A stretch of DNA of 64,000 nucleotides, taken from assembly GCA_038118725.1 (NCBI GenBank), contig JAYOIK010000004.1:1-64000 (forward strand). Reading direction: 5' to 3'. The notes under the pieces are model-generated. The model worked only from the letters and a program-made list of their open reading frames with translations. It was not told the DNA's origin and ran no database searches. Both the position numbers and the translations under genes were made by a program. Position 1 is the first letter of the stretch. Each line of letters opens with the position of its first letter. The DNA comes from JADHLJ01 sp038118725 (GTDB taxonomy: Bacteria > Pseudomonadota > Alphaproteobacteria > Thalassobaculales > Thalassobaculaceae). Below are positions 43,496 to 52,371 of this stretch, piece after piece.

Positions 43496-43527
43496 CATTT
43501 GGCATGTGGTATACCAGACACCAAATG
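43496..43527. promoter_or_regulatory. Operator: concentric palindrome upstream of the GntR gene
   Basis: Outer arms CATTTGG (43496-43502) and CCAAATG (43521-43527) and the inner palindrome TGGTATACCA (43507-43516) share the same centre, so 13 of 16 positions are symmetric. TGGTATACCA is of the form bound by FadR/FCD-type GntR regulators. It ends 38 bases before the GntR start. Confidence 0.75.
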
Positions 43528-43565
43528 CCTGTTGATGTCGTCGTCCATCGCCTCGGACCCCGCAA

Positions 43566-44312
43566 ATGAGCGCCGCGATTACCGCCAGTCCCGAGACCCA
43601 ATCCGCCGTATCCCTGGAGCCGGTGGCGCGGAATTTTAGTCTCAAGGACCATGTCTATGGTGAGTTGCGCCAGGCGATCCTGGACGCGCGGATCTATGAC
43701 GAGGCGACGGATCTCCGTCTGGACGAGCGCACCCTGGCCGAACAGCTCGGCATCTCGCGCACGCCGGTGCGCGAGGCTTTGGCGCGTCTGGCCCAGGAAG
43801 GCCTGGTCGAGATACAGCCGCGCAAGGGCGTGTTCATCCTGCGCAAGACCCGGGATGAGATCCTGGAGATGATCACCGTGTGGGCGGCGCTGGAAAGCAT
43901 GGCCGCGCGGCTCGCGACCGAGCGGGCGAGCGACGGTGAGATCGCTTCTCTCCGGCGGCTGGCCAGCGGCTTCGAAACCACCGATGCCCGCGCCCATATC
44001 GACGACTATTCCGTGGCCAATATCACCTTTCACCAGCGCATCCTCGAGCTCGGCAAATGCCCGATGCTGAAGGATATCGCCGACGGCCTGTTCGTCCATG
44101 TCCGCGCCGTGCGCAGCCGGGCGATGCATGAATCCGACCGGGTGACGCGCTCGGTCGTCGACCATCTGCATATCGTCGAGGCGATCGAGGCGCGGGACGG
44201 CGATCTCGCCTCGACACGGGTGCGAGAGCACACGATGGGGCTTTATGAACATGTCCGGCATACCTGGTCCGAGCTTGACGGCCGGGCGCCGGAGATCAAC
44301 GAGACCAGTTAG
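43566..44312 (+). CDS. GntR family transcriptional regulator, FCD subfamily
   Basis: 248 residues. The N-terminal winged helix-turn-helix is LRLDERTLAEQLGISRTPVREALARLAQEGLVEIQPRKGVFI. The C-terminal helical FCD ligand domain has the metal/ligand-binding pattern ISIDDYSVANITFHQRILELG-like (D-x-x-x-H region) and two further His (SVVDHLHIVEAIE; TRVREHTMGLYEHV). FCD domains usually bind a carboxylic acid. It is the first gene before oxalyl-CoA decarboxylase and formyl-CoA transferase, with an operator just upstream, so it probably represses the oxalate module until oxalate or a related acid is present. Confidence 0.9.
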   Translation: MSAAITASPETQSAVSLEPVARNFSLKDHVYGELRQAILDARIYDEATDLRLDERTLAEQLGISRTPVREALARLAQEGLVEIQPRKGVFILRKTRDEILEMITVWAALESMAARLATERASDGEIASLRRLASGFETTDARAHIDDYSVANITFHQRILELGKCPMLKDIADGLFVHVRAVRSRAMHESDRVTRSVVDHLHIVEAIEARDGDLASTRVREHTMGLYEHVRHTWSELDGRAPEINETS

Positions 44313-44336
44313 GAACACTTGAGGATCAGCGAAATC

Positions 44337-46067
44337 ATGACCGATTCAAACCAAGAAACCGAAGCCGCTCAGAATCTGACCGATGGCTTTCATCTCGTCA
44401 TCGACGCGTTGAAGCTGAACGATCTGAACACGATGTACACGGTGCCGGGCATTCCGATCACTGATCTCGGGCGGATGGCCCAGGCCGAGGGCATGCGGGT
44501 GATCTCGTTCCGCCATGAGCAGCATGCCGGTTACGCCGCGGCGATCGCCGGGTATCTGACCAAGAAGCCGGGCGTTTGCGTCACGGTCTCGGCGCCGGGT
44601 TTCCTGAACGGTCTGACGGCGCTGGCCCACGCGACGACGAACTGTTGGCCGATGATCCTGATCAGCGGTTCCTCCGAGCGCGAGATCGTTGACCTTCAAC
44701 AGGGTGACTACGAGGAGATGGATCAGCTCGCCGTCGCCAAGACTCTGTGCAAGGCCGCGTTCCGCGTGCTTCACGCCGAGGATATCGGCGTCGGCATCGC
44801 CCGGGCCTATCGCGCGGCGGTTTCGGGCCGGCCCGGCGGCGTCTATCTCGATCTGCCGGCCAAGCTCTTCGCCCAGGTCATAGACGCCGAGGCGGGCGCG
44901 AAGTCGCTTATCAAGGTGGTGGACCCGGCTCCGGCGCATATCCCGGCGCCGGCCTCCGTGGACCGCGCCCTTGAGGTCCTGAAGAGCGCCAAGAAACCGT
45001 TGATCATTCTCGGCAAGGGCGCCGCCTATGCCCAGGCCGATGACGCGGTGCGCAACTTCGTCGAGAAAAGCGGCAGCCCCTATATCGCCATGAGCATGGC
45101 CAAGGGCCTGTTGCCGGACGACCATCCGCAATATGCCGGGGCCGCGAGGTCGCTGGTGCTCAAGGAAGCTGACACGGTCATGCTGATCGGCGCCCGGCTC
45201 AATTGGCTGCTCGGCCACGGCAAGGGCAAGCAATGGGGCGAGCCCGGCTCGAAAAAATTCATCCATATCGATATCGATCCGAGAGAGATGGACAGCAATC
45301 AGCCGATCGCGGCGCCGCTGGTCGGTGATATCGAGAGCTGTCTCGGCGCCCTGCTGGACGGCATGGGCGAGGATTGGCCGACGCCGCCGGCGGACTGGAT
45401 GGGAGCGATCCGCGAGAAGGTCGACTCGAATGTCGCCCGGATGGCGCCCCGGCTTCAGAACAACAACGTGCCGATGGACTTTCACGGCGCGCTCGGCGCG
45501 CTCAAGGCGATCATCAAGGACAATCCCGAGACCATCCTGGTCAACGAGGGCGCGAACACCCTGGATTTCGCGCGCAGCATCATCGACATGTACCGGCCGC
45601 GCAAACGCCTGGATGTCGGCACCTGGGGTGTCATGGGGATCGGCATGGGTTCCGCCATCGCGGCCGCGGTCGAGACCGGCAATCCCGTGCTTGCCGTCGA
45701 GGGTGACAGCGCCTTCGGCTTCTCCGGCATGGAGATCGAGACCATCTGCCGCTACCAGCTTCCGGTCTGCGTGGTGATCTTCAACAATTCCGGCATCTAT
45801 CGCGGCACCGACGCCAATCCGACCGGCGGCGCCGATCCCGCGCCGACCGTCTTCACCAAGGACGCGCGCTATGACTGGATGATCAAGGCCTTCCACGGTG
45901 TCGGCGTGAACGCCACCAGCCCGGACGAGCTCGATCAGGCGGTGCGGGAGGCGATCGCCTCCGGCAAGCCGACGCTGGTCAACGCGGTGATCAACCCGGA
46001 AGCCGGGACCGAGAGCGGACGCATCGGCAATCTCAACCCGCAAAGCGTTGTATCGAAAAAGAAATAG
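44337..46067 (+). CDS. oxc: Oxalyl-CoA decarboxylase
   Basis: 576 residues from ATG 44337 (a TTG at 44319 is open). TPP-dependent enzyme: N-terminal PYR domain with the catalytic Glu in FRHEQHAGYAAAIAGYLT, central domain, and C-terminal PP domain with EGDSAFGFSGMEIETICRYQLPVCVVIFNNSG, the Mg/TPP GDS-(~25)-NN motif. The stretches PGIPITDLGRMAQAEGM and LISGSSEREIVDLQQGDYEEMDQL are specific to oxalyl-CoA decarboxylases. It converts oxalyl-CoA to formyl-CoA and CO2. Coupled with frc 41 bases downstream. Confidence 0.95.
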   Translation: MTDSNQETEAAQNLTDGFHLVIDALKLNDLNTMYTVPGIPITDLGRMAQAEGMRVISFRHEQHAGYAAAIAGYLTKKPGVCVTVSAPGFLNGLTALAHATTNCWPMILISGSSEREIVDLQQGDYEEMDQLAVAKTLCKAAFRVLHAEDIGVGIARAYRAAVSGRPGGVYLDLPAKLFAQVIDAEAGAKSLIKVVDPAPAHIPAPASVDRALEVLKSAKKPLIILGKGAAYAQADDAVRNFVEKSGSPYIAMSMAKGLLPDDHPQYAGAARSLVLKEADTVMLIGARLNWLLGHGKGKQWGEPGSKKFIHIDIDPREMDSNQPIAAPLVGDIESCLGALLDGMGEDWPTPPADWMGAIREKVDSNVARMAPRLQNNNVPMDFHGALGALKAIIKDNPETILVNEGANTLDFARSIIDMYRPRKRLDVGTWGVMGIGMGSAIAAAVETGNPVLAVEGDSAFGFSGMEIETICRYQLPVCVVIFNNSGIYRGTDANPTGGADPAPTVFTKDARYDWMIKAFHGVGVNATSPDELDQAVREAIASGKPTLVNAVINPEAGTESGRIGNLNPQSVVSKKK

Positions 46068-46108
46068 CCGTCCCGACGCGGTGACAGGCCTCTCCAAGGG
46101 AGAAGAAA

Positions 46109-47383
46109 ATGGAAGCCCTCAAAGGCATCAAGGTTCTCGATTTCACCCATGTCCAATCCGGGCCGACCTGCACCCAGTTGCTGGCCTGGTTCGGCGCGGA
46201 CGTGATCAAGGTCGAACGCCCCGGGGTCGGTGACGCGACCCGCAAGCAGCTGGTCGACGTGCCCGGCGCCGACAGCCTCTATTTCACCATGTTGAACCAC
46301 AACAAGCGCTCGCTGACCCTCAACACCAAGAACGAGACCGGCAAGGAAGTGCTCACCCGTCTGGTCAAGGAATGCGACGTGCTGGTAGAGAACTTTGCCC
46401 CCGGCGCGATGGAGCGGATGGGCTTTGGATGGGAGCAGATCCAGGCCATCAACCCGCGCATGATCATGGCCTCGGTCAAGGGCTTCGGTCCGGGCCCGTT
46501 CGAGGATTGCAAGGTCTATGAGAACATCGCGCAATGCGCCGGCGGCGCCGCCTCGACCACCGGATTCTTGGACGGTGTTCCGACGGTCACCGGCGCGCAG
46601 ATCGGTGACAGCGGCACCGGACTGCATCTGGCGCTCGGCATCGTCACGGCGCTTTATCACCGCACCCATAGCGGCAAGGGACAGCGGGTGCTGGCCTCGA
46701 TGCAGGACGGGGTGCTCAACCTCTGCCGGGTCAAGCTCAGGGATCAGCAGCGGCTGGCGGCGGGGCCGCTGACCGAATACTCCCAACATGGCGAGGGCAT
46801 TCCCTTCGGCGATACGACGCCTCGGGCCGGCAACGATTCCGGCGGCGGCCAGCCGGGCCGGATCCTGAAATGCAAGGGCTGGGAGCAGGACCCCAACGCC
46901 TATACCTATTTCATCACCCAGGCCGCCGCCTGGCCGAAGATCTGTGACGCCATCGGCAAGCCCGAGTGGAAGGAAGATCCCAACTACGCGACGCCGAACG
47001 CCCGGCTTACCCGGCTCAACGAAGTGTTCGGCGCGATCGAGGATTGGACCATGACCAAGACCAAATACGAGGTCATGGAGATCTGCAATCCGCTGGATAT
47101 TCCGGTCGGCCCGATCCTGTCGATGAAGGAGATCGCGGCGGAGCAGAGCCTGCGCGAGACCGGCACCATCGTCGAGGTGGATCACCCGGAGCGCGGCGCC
47201 TACCTCACGGTCGGCTGTCCGGTAAAGCTTTCGGCCTCGCCCGCCGACGTCCAGCGCTCACCCCTGCTGGGAGAGCATAACGACGAGATCCTGCGGGACG
47301 TCCTCGGCTATGAGGGCGAGGCCCTGGAAGCGGTATGGAACAGCGGCGCGGTCGGTGACCGTCCGGCCCAGGCGGCGGAGTAG
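46109..47383 (+). CDS. frc: Formyl-CoA:oxalate CoA-transferase
   Basis: 424 residues, class III CoA-transferase (CaiB/BaiF fold). N-terminal LKGIKVLDFTHVQSGPTCTQLLAWFGADVIKVERP with the Gln of the oxalate site, the catalytic Asp167 in GAQIGDSGTGLHLALG, and the C-terminal region with GWEQDPNAYTYF. It moves CoA from formyl-CoA to oxalate, giving the oxalyl-CoA that Oxc decarboxylates. GGGAGAAGAAA precedes the ATG. A hairpin follows the stop. Confidence 0.95.
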   Translation: MEALKGIKVLDFTHVQSGPTCTQLLAWFGADVIKVERPGVGDATRKQLVDVPGADSLYFTMLNHNKRSLTLNTKNETGKEVLTRLVKECDVLVENFAPGAMERMGFGWEQIQAINPRMIMASVKGFGPGPFEDCKVYENIAQCAGGAASTTGFLDGVPTVTGAQIGDSGTGLHLALGIVTALYHRTHSGKGQRVLASMQDGVLNLCRVKLRDQQRLAAGPLTEYSQHGEGIPFGDTTPRAGNDSGGGQPGRILKCKGWEQDPNAYTYFITQAAAWPKICDAIGKPEWKEDPNYATPNARLTRLNEVFGAIEDWTMTKTKYEVMEICNPLDIPVGPILSMKEIAAEQSLRETGTIVEVDHPERGAYLTVGCPVKLSASPADVQRSPLLGEHNDEILRDVLGYEGEALEAVWNSGAVGDRPAQAAE

Positions 47384-47415
47384 GGGGAGGCGTATCGGAA
47401 CACAAACTCGGCCAT

Positions 47416-47442
47416 CCCGCCCCCTGCTTAAACGGGGGCGGG
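47416..47442 (+). terminator. Hairpin after frc
   Basis: CCCGCCCCC-TGCTTAAAC-GGGGGCGGG, a perfect 9-bp stem with GTGAC after it but no T run. It may slow transcription into the permease gene, and it also has the look of a dispersed palindrome. Confidence 0.5.
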
Positions 47443-47470
47443 GTGACGATTGAAAAGGTTGCCTACTCCG

Positions 47471-48682
47471 ATGACGCTTGAACTCCCGACCACGCGGCTT
47501 CCCAGCCTTGCCGAGATGCGGCTGGGGTTGAACCGGCACAACTGGACCAATGCCTTCGTCTCGACGATCTTCGCGGTCACCGGGCCGATCGCGATCATCC
47601 TGACCGTGGCGGCGGCGGGCGATCTTTCCAAGCAGATCGTCGACGGCTGGATCTTCGCCGCCTTCGTCGTCGGCGGTATTCTTACCATCCTTTGCAGCCT
47701 GTTCTATCGCATGCCCCTGGCGCTGGCCTGGACGATGCCCGGCTCGGCGCTCCTGATCACCGCGCTCGACCATCTCAGCTTTCCCGAGGCGGTGGGGGCG
47801 TTTCTGGCCTCCGGCGTGGTCATGGTCCTGCTCGGCGTCAGTGGCCTGGTCACCCGGATCATGGCGGCGATTCCGGTGGGTGTGGCGATGGGCATGGTGG
47901 CGGGGGTGTTCCTGCCCTTCGGTATCGACCTGATCACCGGCTTTCGCGACAGTCCCGTTCTCAGTATCGCCATGGTCGCGGCGTTCCTCGCCTTCACCGC
48001 GATCCCGGCCCTGGGCCGCGTCGTCCCGCCCTTGCTGGCGGCCCTGATCGCCGGAACGATCGCCGCGATCGTGCTCGGCGACACGCCGCGCTTTCCAGGC
48101 GATACCACGTTAATCGCCGGCCCCTCGATCGTGGTGCCGGCGTTCAGTATTCCGGCGCTGTTGGAACTGGTTGTGCCCCTGGTGATCTCGGTCCTGGCGG
48201 TGCAGAACCTCCAGGGCTTCACGGTGCTCGCCGAGGCGGGGCATAAGCCGCCGACCGGCATGCTGACCGTGGCCTGCGGCTATGGGACCTTGGCCATGGG
48301 AATTCTCGGCTCGGTCCCGACCTGTGTCACCGGCCCGGCCAACGCCTTCCTCACAAGCTCCGGCAAGCGCGAGCATCAGTATATGGGCGGCATCCTGTTC
48401 GGCCTGATGTTCGCGGGGGTCGGCCTCCTCGCGCCCGCGCTCACCCAAGCGGCGACCACGATGCCGAGGGTGTTCATCACCGCGCTCGGCGGCCTCGCCA
48501 TGCTCCCGGTCCTAATCGGCGCCTTTCGCGCCGCCTTCTCCGGCCCCGGCGCCGGGGGGCTCGGACCGCTGGTCTCCTTCGTCGTGACGGTAAGCGGGAT
48601 CTCCCTGTTCAATGTCGGCTCCCCGTTCTGGGGCGTGGTGTTCGGCTATCTCGTGCATGTGGGGTTGGATCGGCGGGGGTGA
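47471..48682 (+). CDS. BenE-like (benzoate:H+ symporter family) permease
   Basis: 403 residues from ATG 47471 (a TTG at 47450 is open). About 12 membrane helices. Family features: IFAVTGPIAIILTVAAAGDLS, FYRMPLALAWTMPGSALL, GVAMGMVAGVFLPFG and VTGPANAFLTSSGKREHQYMGGILFGL. BenE members carry aromatic or other carboxylates. Directly after frc in the same direction, so it may import the carboxylate fed to the oxalate module; known oxalate carriers are of other families, so this is a guess. Confidence 0.87.
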   Translation: MTLELPTTRLPSLAEMRLGLNRHNWTNAFVSTIFAVTGPIAIILTVAAAGDLSKQIVDGWIFAAFVVGGILTILCSLFYRMPLALAWTMPGSALLITALDHLSFPEAVGAFLASGVVMVLLGVSGLVTRIMAAIPVGVAMGMVAGVFLPFGIDLITGFRDSPVLSIAMVAAFLAFTAIPALGRVVPPLLAALIAGTIAAIVLGDTPRFPGDTTLIAGPSIVVPAFSIPALLELVVPLVISVLAVQNLQGFTVLAEAGHKPPTGMLTVACGYGTLAMGILGSVPTCVTGPANAFLTSSGKREHQYMGGILFGLMFAGVGLLAPALTQAATTMPRVFITALGGLAMLPVLIGAFRAAFSGPGAGGLGPLVSFVVTVSGISLFNVGSPFWGVVFGYLVHVGLDRRG

Positions 48683-48691
48683 GTGCATCAC

Positions 48692-48725
48692 TTGCATTGA
48701 TAAAATGCAACTATTGCACTATATA
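48692..48725 (+). promoter_or_regulatory. Promoter and operator of the DUF4160/HTH pair
   Basis: A -35 TTGATA (48697-48702), 17-base spacer and -10 TATATA (48720-48725) make a near-ideal sigma70 promoter. A perfect inverted repeat TTGCATT (48692-48698) / AATGCAA (48704-48710) lies over the -35, and another TTGCA half-site (48714-48718) lies in the spacer. Transcription would start about 13 bases before the ATG. Confidence 0.75.
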
Positions 48726-48744
48726 GGCATGGAGAGAAGTGGGA

Positions 48745-48972
48745 ATGCCCACGATCGCCACTGTTCAAAACATCGCGATCCGGGTCTATCCGAACGATCA
48801 TCCGCCGGCGCATTTCCATCTGATCTCACCGGAGTTCCACGCCAAGGTTTCGATTGATGGCCTGGCGATACTCGAGACGTCCACCAGTGAGCGCAACTTG
48901 CGCCCCGGACTCGCGTGGGCGGCGGAGAATCTGGATATGCTGAAAGCCGCGTGGCGGCGCTATCACGGCTAG
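48745..48972 (+). CDS. DUF4160 domain protein
   Basis: 75 residues from ATG 48745 (GGAGAG 8 bases upstream; GTG 48739 is also possible). The pattern VQNIAIRVYPNDHPPAHFHLISPEFHAKVSIDGLAILE is the DUF4160 signature, with the invariant DHPPAHFH. Members commonly precede a DUF2442-type partner and are predicted toxin-antitoxin components. The next gene starts 9 bases after the stop. Biochemical role unknown; the HFH cluster could be a metal or catalytic site. Confidence 0.88.
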   Translation: MPTIATVQNIAIRVYPNDHPPAHFHLISPEFHAKVSIDGLAILETSTSERNLRPGLAWAAENLDMLKAAWRRYHG

Positions 48973-48981
48973 GAGGAGCCA

Positions 48982-49407
48982 ATGCCCCGTAAGACGGCGG
49001 AAACCAGGTTGAAGGCGGTCCGACCGCGACCCGGCCTCTGCGTCGAGGTCACGTGGTCGAATGACTTCACCGATATCGTCGATTTGACCGAGCCGATGAG
49101 CCACCCTGTGTTCTCGCCCTTTCGAGAGGCGCGGGCATTCGAGACGGTTCATCTAGATGACATGTGTTACGAAATTCGTTGGTCCGATGAAGCCGCCATA
49201 CCGATCCATCAATTGAGAGCCTTGATCGCGGCGCAATCATCGGCCCAGTTCAAGGCGTGGCTGGAGCGAACGGGCCTGACATATGATCGGGCCTCGGTGG
49301 CGCTGGGGCTATCGCGTCGGACAGTCGCGAACTACGCGAATGGAGAGCGGGTGCCGAGACATGTCGTGTTGGCGTGCGCCGCGATCGAGGCGGGGATCGC
49401 GGCATAA
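48982..49407 (+). CDS. DUF2442-like protein with C-terminal helix-turn-helix (putative antitoxin/autorepressor)
   Basis: 141 residues behind a strong GGAGGAG. The N-terminal ~80 residues resemble DUF2442 (VTWSNDFTDIVDLTEPMSHPVFSPFR, FETVHLDDMCYEIRWSDEAAIPIHQL), normally the partner of DUF4160. The C-terminal ~60 residues are an XRE-like helix-turn-helix (QFKAWLERTGLTYDRASVALGLSRRTVANYANGERVP). The DNA-binding part would let this protein bind the inverted repeats at the shared promoter. DUF4160 and DUF2442 partners are known as a pair; autoregulation here is inferred. Confidence 0.85.
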   Translation: MPRKTAETRLKAVRPRPGLCVEVTWSNDFTDIVDLTEPMSHPVFSPFREARAFETVHLDDMCYEIRWSDEAAIPIHQLRALIAAQSSAQFKAWLERTGLTYDRASVALGLSRRTVANYANGERVPRHVVLACAAIEAGIAA

Positions 49408-49463
49408 GGGATGGTCCGACAATCATTCCGTCGCATGGTCGAGGGCTTTCGGCTGCCCCGCCC

Positions 49464-51092
49464 TCACCCATGCACAGTCTTAATATTCCACGCCTTCAGC
49501 AGAATCGGCTCGAGGATGTGCCAGTCCATGACGCCGGAGGCCTCGGCCCAGCCCTCGTAGTCCCGGAGCAGCTCCTTCTCTAAAGGCGCGTTGGCGCCGA
49601 TCAGGTTGTTGAGCTCGGTGCGGTCGACATCCATGTCGTAGAGCTCCCAGGGCTCACCATGCAGGCGGACCAGCTTGTGGTTGCCCCAGCGGATCGCGCT
49701 GTTGCCCTCGTGCTCCCAGAAGATCGGCGCTTCCCGGGTCCAGCGCTTGCCCTGGAACATCTCGAGCAGCGACTCGCCGTCCGGGGATTGGATTTCGTGG
49801 CCGCCGTACTCCTTGGGATAGGCGGCCCCGGCGGCCTCCAGGATGGTGGGCATGATATCGACCACATGGGCGGCCTCGTGGCTGATATGCGGGCGCTTGA
49901 TACGGTCCGGCCAATGCACCACCAGCGGGGTCGAGATCCCGCCCTCGTGGACCCAGTGCTTGAACAGCCGGAACGGCGTGTTCGAGACATTGGCCCAGGG
50001 CAGCTCGTAGCTCTGGAAGGTCTCGTCGCTACCGGGATTGAGGCCGACGATATTGCCGAGCGTGATCCGCCGCCCGTCCAATGTGTGCTCGGGATAGCGC
50101 GCGGCCACCCCGTCCTCGGCCATGAATTCGGCGCAGCCGCCATTGTCCGAGAGAAACAGGATCAGGGTGTTGTCGAGCTCACCGCGCGCCCGCAGGGCCT
50201 CGACCAGACGGCCGATCGACTGGTCCATGCGGTCGACCTGGGCGGCGTAGACCGCCATGCGCGCGGCTTCCCAATCGGTCTCCTTGACGTCGCACCAGGC
50301 CGGCGCGTCGGCGTGACGGGGTGACATCTCCCATTTGTGGCGCAGCACGCCGGCGGCCTGCATCTCCTCGTGCCGGTTGGCGCGGAGCTGGTCCCAGCCC
50401 TTCAGATACATCCCCTCATAGCGGGCGATATCCTCGGCCGGCGCCTGCAGTGGCCAATGCGGCGCGGTATGGGCGAGATAGAGGAAAAACGGCTTCTCGC
50501 GGTCGCCCTCGGCGGTCATCTCGATCGCCTTGTCGGTGATCGCGTCGGTGAAATAGAAATTGTCGGCGGTCACCTCGACCTTGGAATCATCCTCGATCAG
50601 ATAGTGCGGCGAGAAATAATTCGAGCCGCCGTCGACAATCCCGAAGAAGCGATCGAAACCGCGTTGCCTTGGCGTCGGATGCTGGACATCGCCGATGCTC
50701 CAGTTGTCGGCGTCGCGGGCGATGAAGTTTCCCCCGACATGCCACTTGCCGGACATGACCGTGCGGTAGCCGGATTGTCCCAGCGCCTCGGCGATGGTGA
50801 CGGTGTCGTTGCGCAGAAAGCCCTGATAGGCCGGAACCCCGAGATTTGGCGTCATGTGGCCGATCCCCGCCTTATGCGGATACAGCCCGGTCAACAACGA
50901 CGCCCGGGTCGGGCAACAGCGCGCGCAGTTGTACATCGACGACATCAGGACCCCACCTCGGGCCAGCCGGTCGATATTCGGCGTGCGGATCTCCGAGCCC
51001 ATGATCCCGAGATCGGCGAAACCCATGTCGTCGACCAGAATCAGCACGATATTGGGGCGTTTGGTGGCGGCGAGGTTGTTCGATGCGGCCAT
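49464..51092 (-). CDS. Arylsulfatase
   Basis: 542 residues, type I (formylglycine) sulfatase. The modification motif is C59-C-P-T-R63 in CARCCPTRASLLTG, metal ligands D21 and D22 in LILVDDMGFADLG, and the second metal pair in ILFLSDNGGCAEF. The length matches arylsulfatase A-type. There is no signal peptide, so it acts in the cytoplasm, unlike many secreted sulfatases. GGGAGG precedes ATG 51092. The formylglycine-generating enzyme that must modify C59 is not in the window. It follows an MFS gene that may import a sulfated compound. Confidence 0.94.
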   Translation of the reverse strand: MAASNNLAATKRPNIVLILVDDMGFADLGIMGSEIRTPNIDRLARGGVLMSSMYNCARCCPTRASLLTGLYPHKAGIGHMTPNLGVPAYQGFLRNDTVTIAEALGQSGYRTVMSGKWHVGGNFIARDADNWSIGDVQHPTPRQRGFDRFFGIVDGGSNYFSPHYLIEDDSKVEVTADNFYFTDAITDKAIEMTAEGDREKPFFLYLAHTAPHWPLQAPAEDIARYEGMYLKGWDQLRANRHEEMQAAGVLRHKWEMSPRHADAPAWCDVKETDWEAARMAVYAAQVDRMDQSIGRLVEALRARGELDNTLILFLSDNGGCAEFMAEDGVAARYPEHTLDGRRITLGNIVGLNPGSDETFQSYELPWANVSNTPFRLFKHWVHEGGISTPLVVHWPDRIKRPHISHEAAHVVDIMPTILEAAGAAYPKEYGGHEIQSPDGESLLEMFQGKRWTREAPIFWEHEGNSAIRWGNHKLVRLHGEPWELYDMDVDRTELNNLIGANAPLEKELLRDYEGWAEASGVMDWHILEPILLKAWNIKTVHG

Positions 51093-51123
51093 GGCGGATA
51101 CCTCCCTCGGTGTGAGGAACAGC

Positions 51124-52371
51124 CTAACGCGTCGTTGAAAGCCCGCGCAACGCCAGCCACATCAGGATCGTCGCGCCACCGCAATAGGCCGCGAAGATCG
51201 CCGCGATGCGTTCCATCGGGATCGGGGCGTCCATCATCGCGCCCATGACCGGCGGGCCGAGGGCCGAGGCCAGGACCGAGAACGCCACGATCAGCGAACG
51301 GATCGCGCCGATGTGCCGGACGCCGTAGATCTCGGCCCACAGAGCCGCGACGCCGGTGTAGTTGATGCCGACATTGACCCCGAGCAGGAACAGGTACGGC
51401 CAGGCCCAAAAGGCGTGGTCGAAGGCGGTGATAATCAGCAAGGCGGCGATCATCGGCACCAGGAACATCGGGATGACCCGCACCGCCGTGATTCGGTCTA
51501 TCAGCGGGCCGGCAAGCAGACCGGCGATCAGCGAGCCGACCGCGTAGCCCCAGTAATTCCCGGTGATCCAGGCGGCGCTCCACCCCTTCGCCTCGGCCAG
51601 CGCGAGATGGTGAAAGAACATCGCGGTGCCGATTACCGACGGGGCCATGACGGCGGGCATCAGAAGATAGAACCGCCAGTGTCCGAGTACCTCTCGGCGT
51701 GTCCAGGATCGGCCTTCGACACGACGCTGGCTTGCGGTGTCGGTGGCAACATCGGCCTCGATGTCGCCGACGCCGATCTTCCATGCCGGTCGGCGGAGAA
51801 GCCAGACGATGACCGGAAGGATCAGCACCACCAGAACCAGGCCCGAGGCCGCGTAGGTTTCGCGCCACCCGATCGCGGCGATGCCGGCGACCACCAGGAC
51901 CGGCAGCACCGATTCCCCGGCCGCGAAACCGAGGGTCGCGAGCGCCACCGCCTTGCCGCGCCCGGCGCTGAAATAGCGCGCCATGGTGGTGACCGAGATA
52001 TGGCTGCTAAGGCCTTGTCCGCTTTGTCTGAGAAAGAAGATCGCCAGGACCAGCAGGGCGACATGTGGCACGGCGGCCATGAAAAGAGTCGCGCCGACCA
52101 GGGCCGCGAATACCGTCAACGTATAGGGCGCGAGCCTGAAACGGTCGATCAGCGCCCCGGTCCACGGCAGGCAGAGCGCGCTCAACAAGGTTCCGGCCAT
52201 GTAGATGGTGCCCCATTCGGTATGGGAAAGACCGAAAGTCTCGCGGATCGAGGGACCGAAGGCGCCGATGAAGAAGGTCTGACCGACGCTTGACGCGAAG
52301 GTCATGGTGAAGCCGAAGCCGAGCAGCACCGGATGGGCGGCCACGAAGGCGCGATAGCCGGTGGCGATCAT
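51124..52371 (-). CDS. MFS transporter
   Basis: 415 residues, about 12 helices. The N-terminal half has FGFTMTFASSVGQTFFIGAFGPSIRETFGLSHTEWGTIYMAG and the loop GALIDRFRLAPY of monocarboxylate/oxalate-formate-type porters. The start ATG overlaps the stop of the P-loop gene (ATGA). It lies 31 bases before the sulfatase gene, in the same direction, so substrate import for the sulfatase is the simplest guess. Confidence 0.9.
   Translation of the reverse strand: MIATGYRAFVAAHPVLLGFGFTMTFASSVGQTFFIGAFGPSIRETFGLSHTEWGTIYMAGTLLSALCLPWTGALIDRFRLAPYTLTVFAALVGATLFMAAVPHVALLVLAIFFLRQSGQGLSSHISVTTMARYFSAGRGKAVALATLGFAAGESVLPVLVVAGIAAIGWRETYAASGLVLVVLILPVIVWLLRRPAWKIGVGDIEADVATDTASQRRVEGRSWTRREVLGHWRFYLLMPAVMAPSVIGTAMFFHHLALAEAKGWSAAWITGNYWGYAVGSLIAGLLAGPLIDRITAVRVIPMFLVPMIAALLIITAFDHAFWAWPYLFLLGVNVGINYTGVAALWAEIYGVRHIGAIRSLIVAFSVLASALGPPVMGAMMDAPIPMERIAAIFAAYCGGATILMWLALRGLSTTR

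Noticed and set aside
44346..46097. 583-codon antisense frame over oxc
   Set aside because: Shadow of a strongly biased gene; no domain features.
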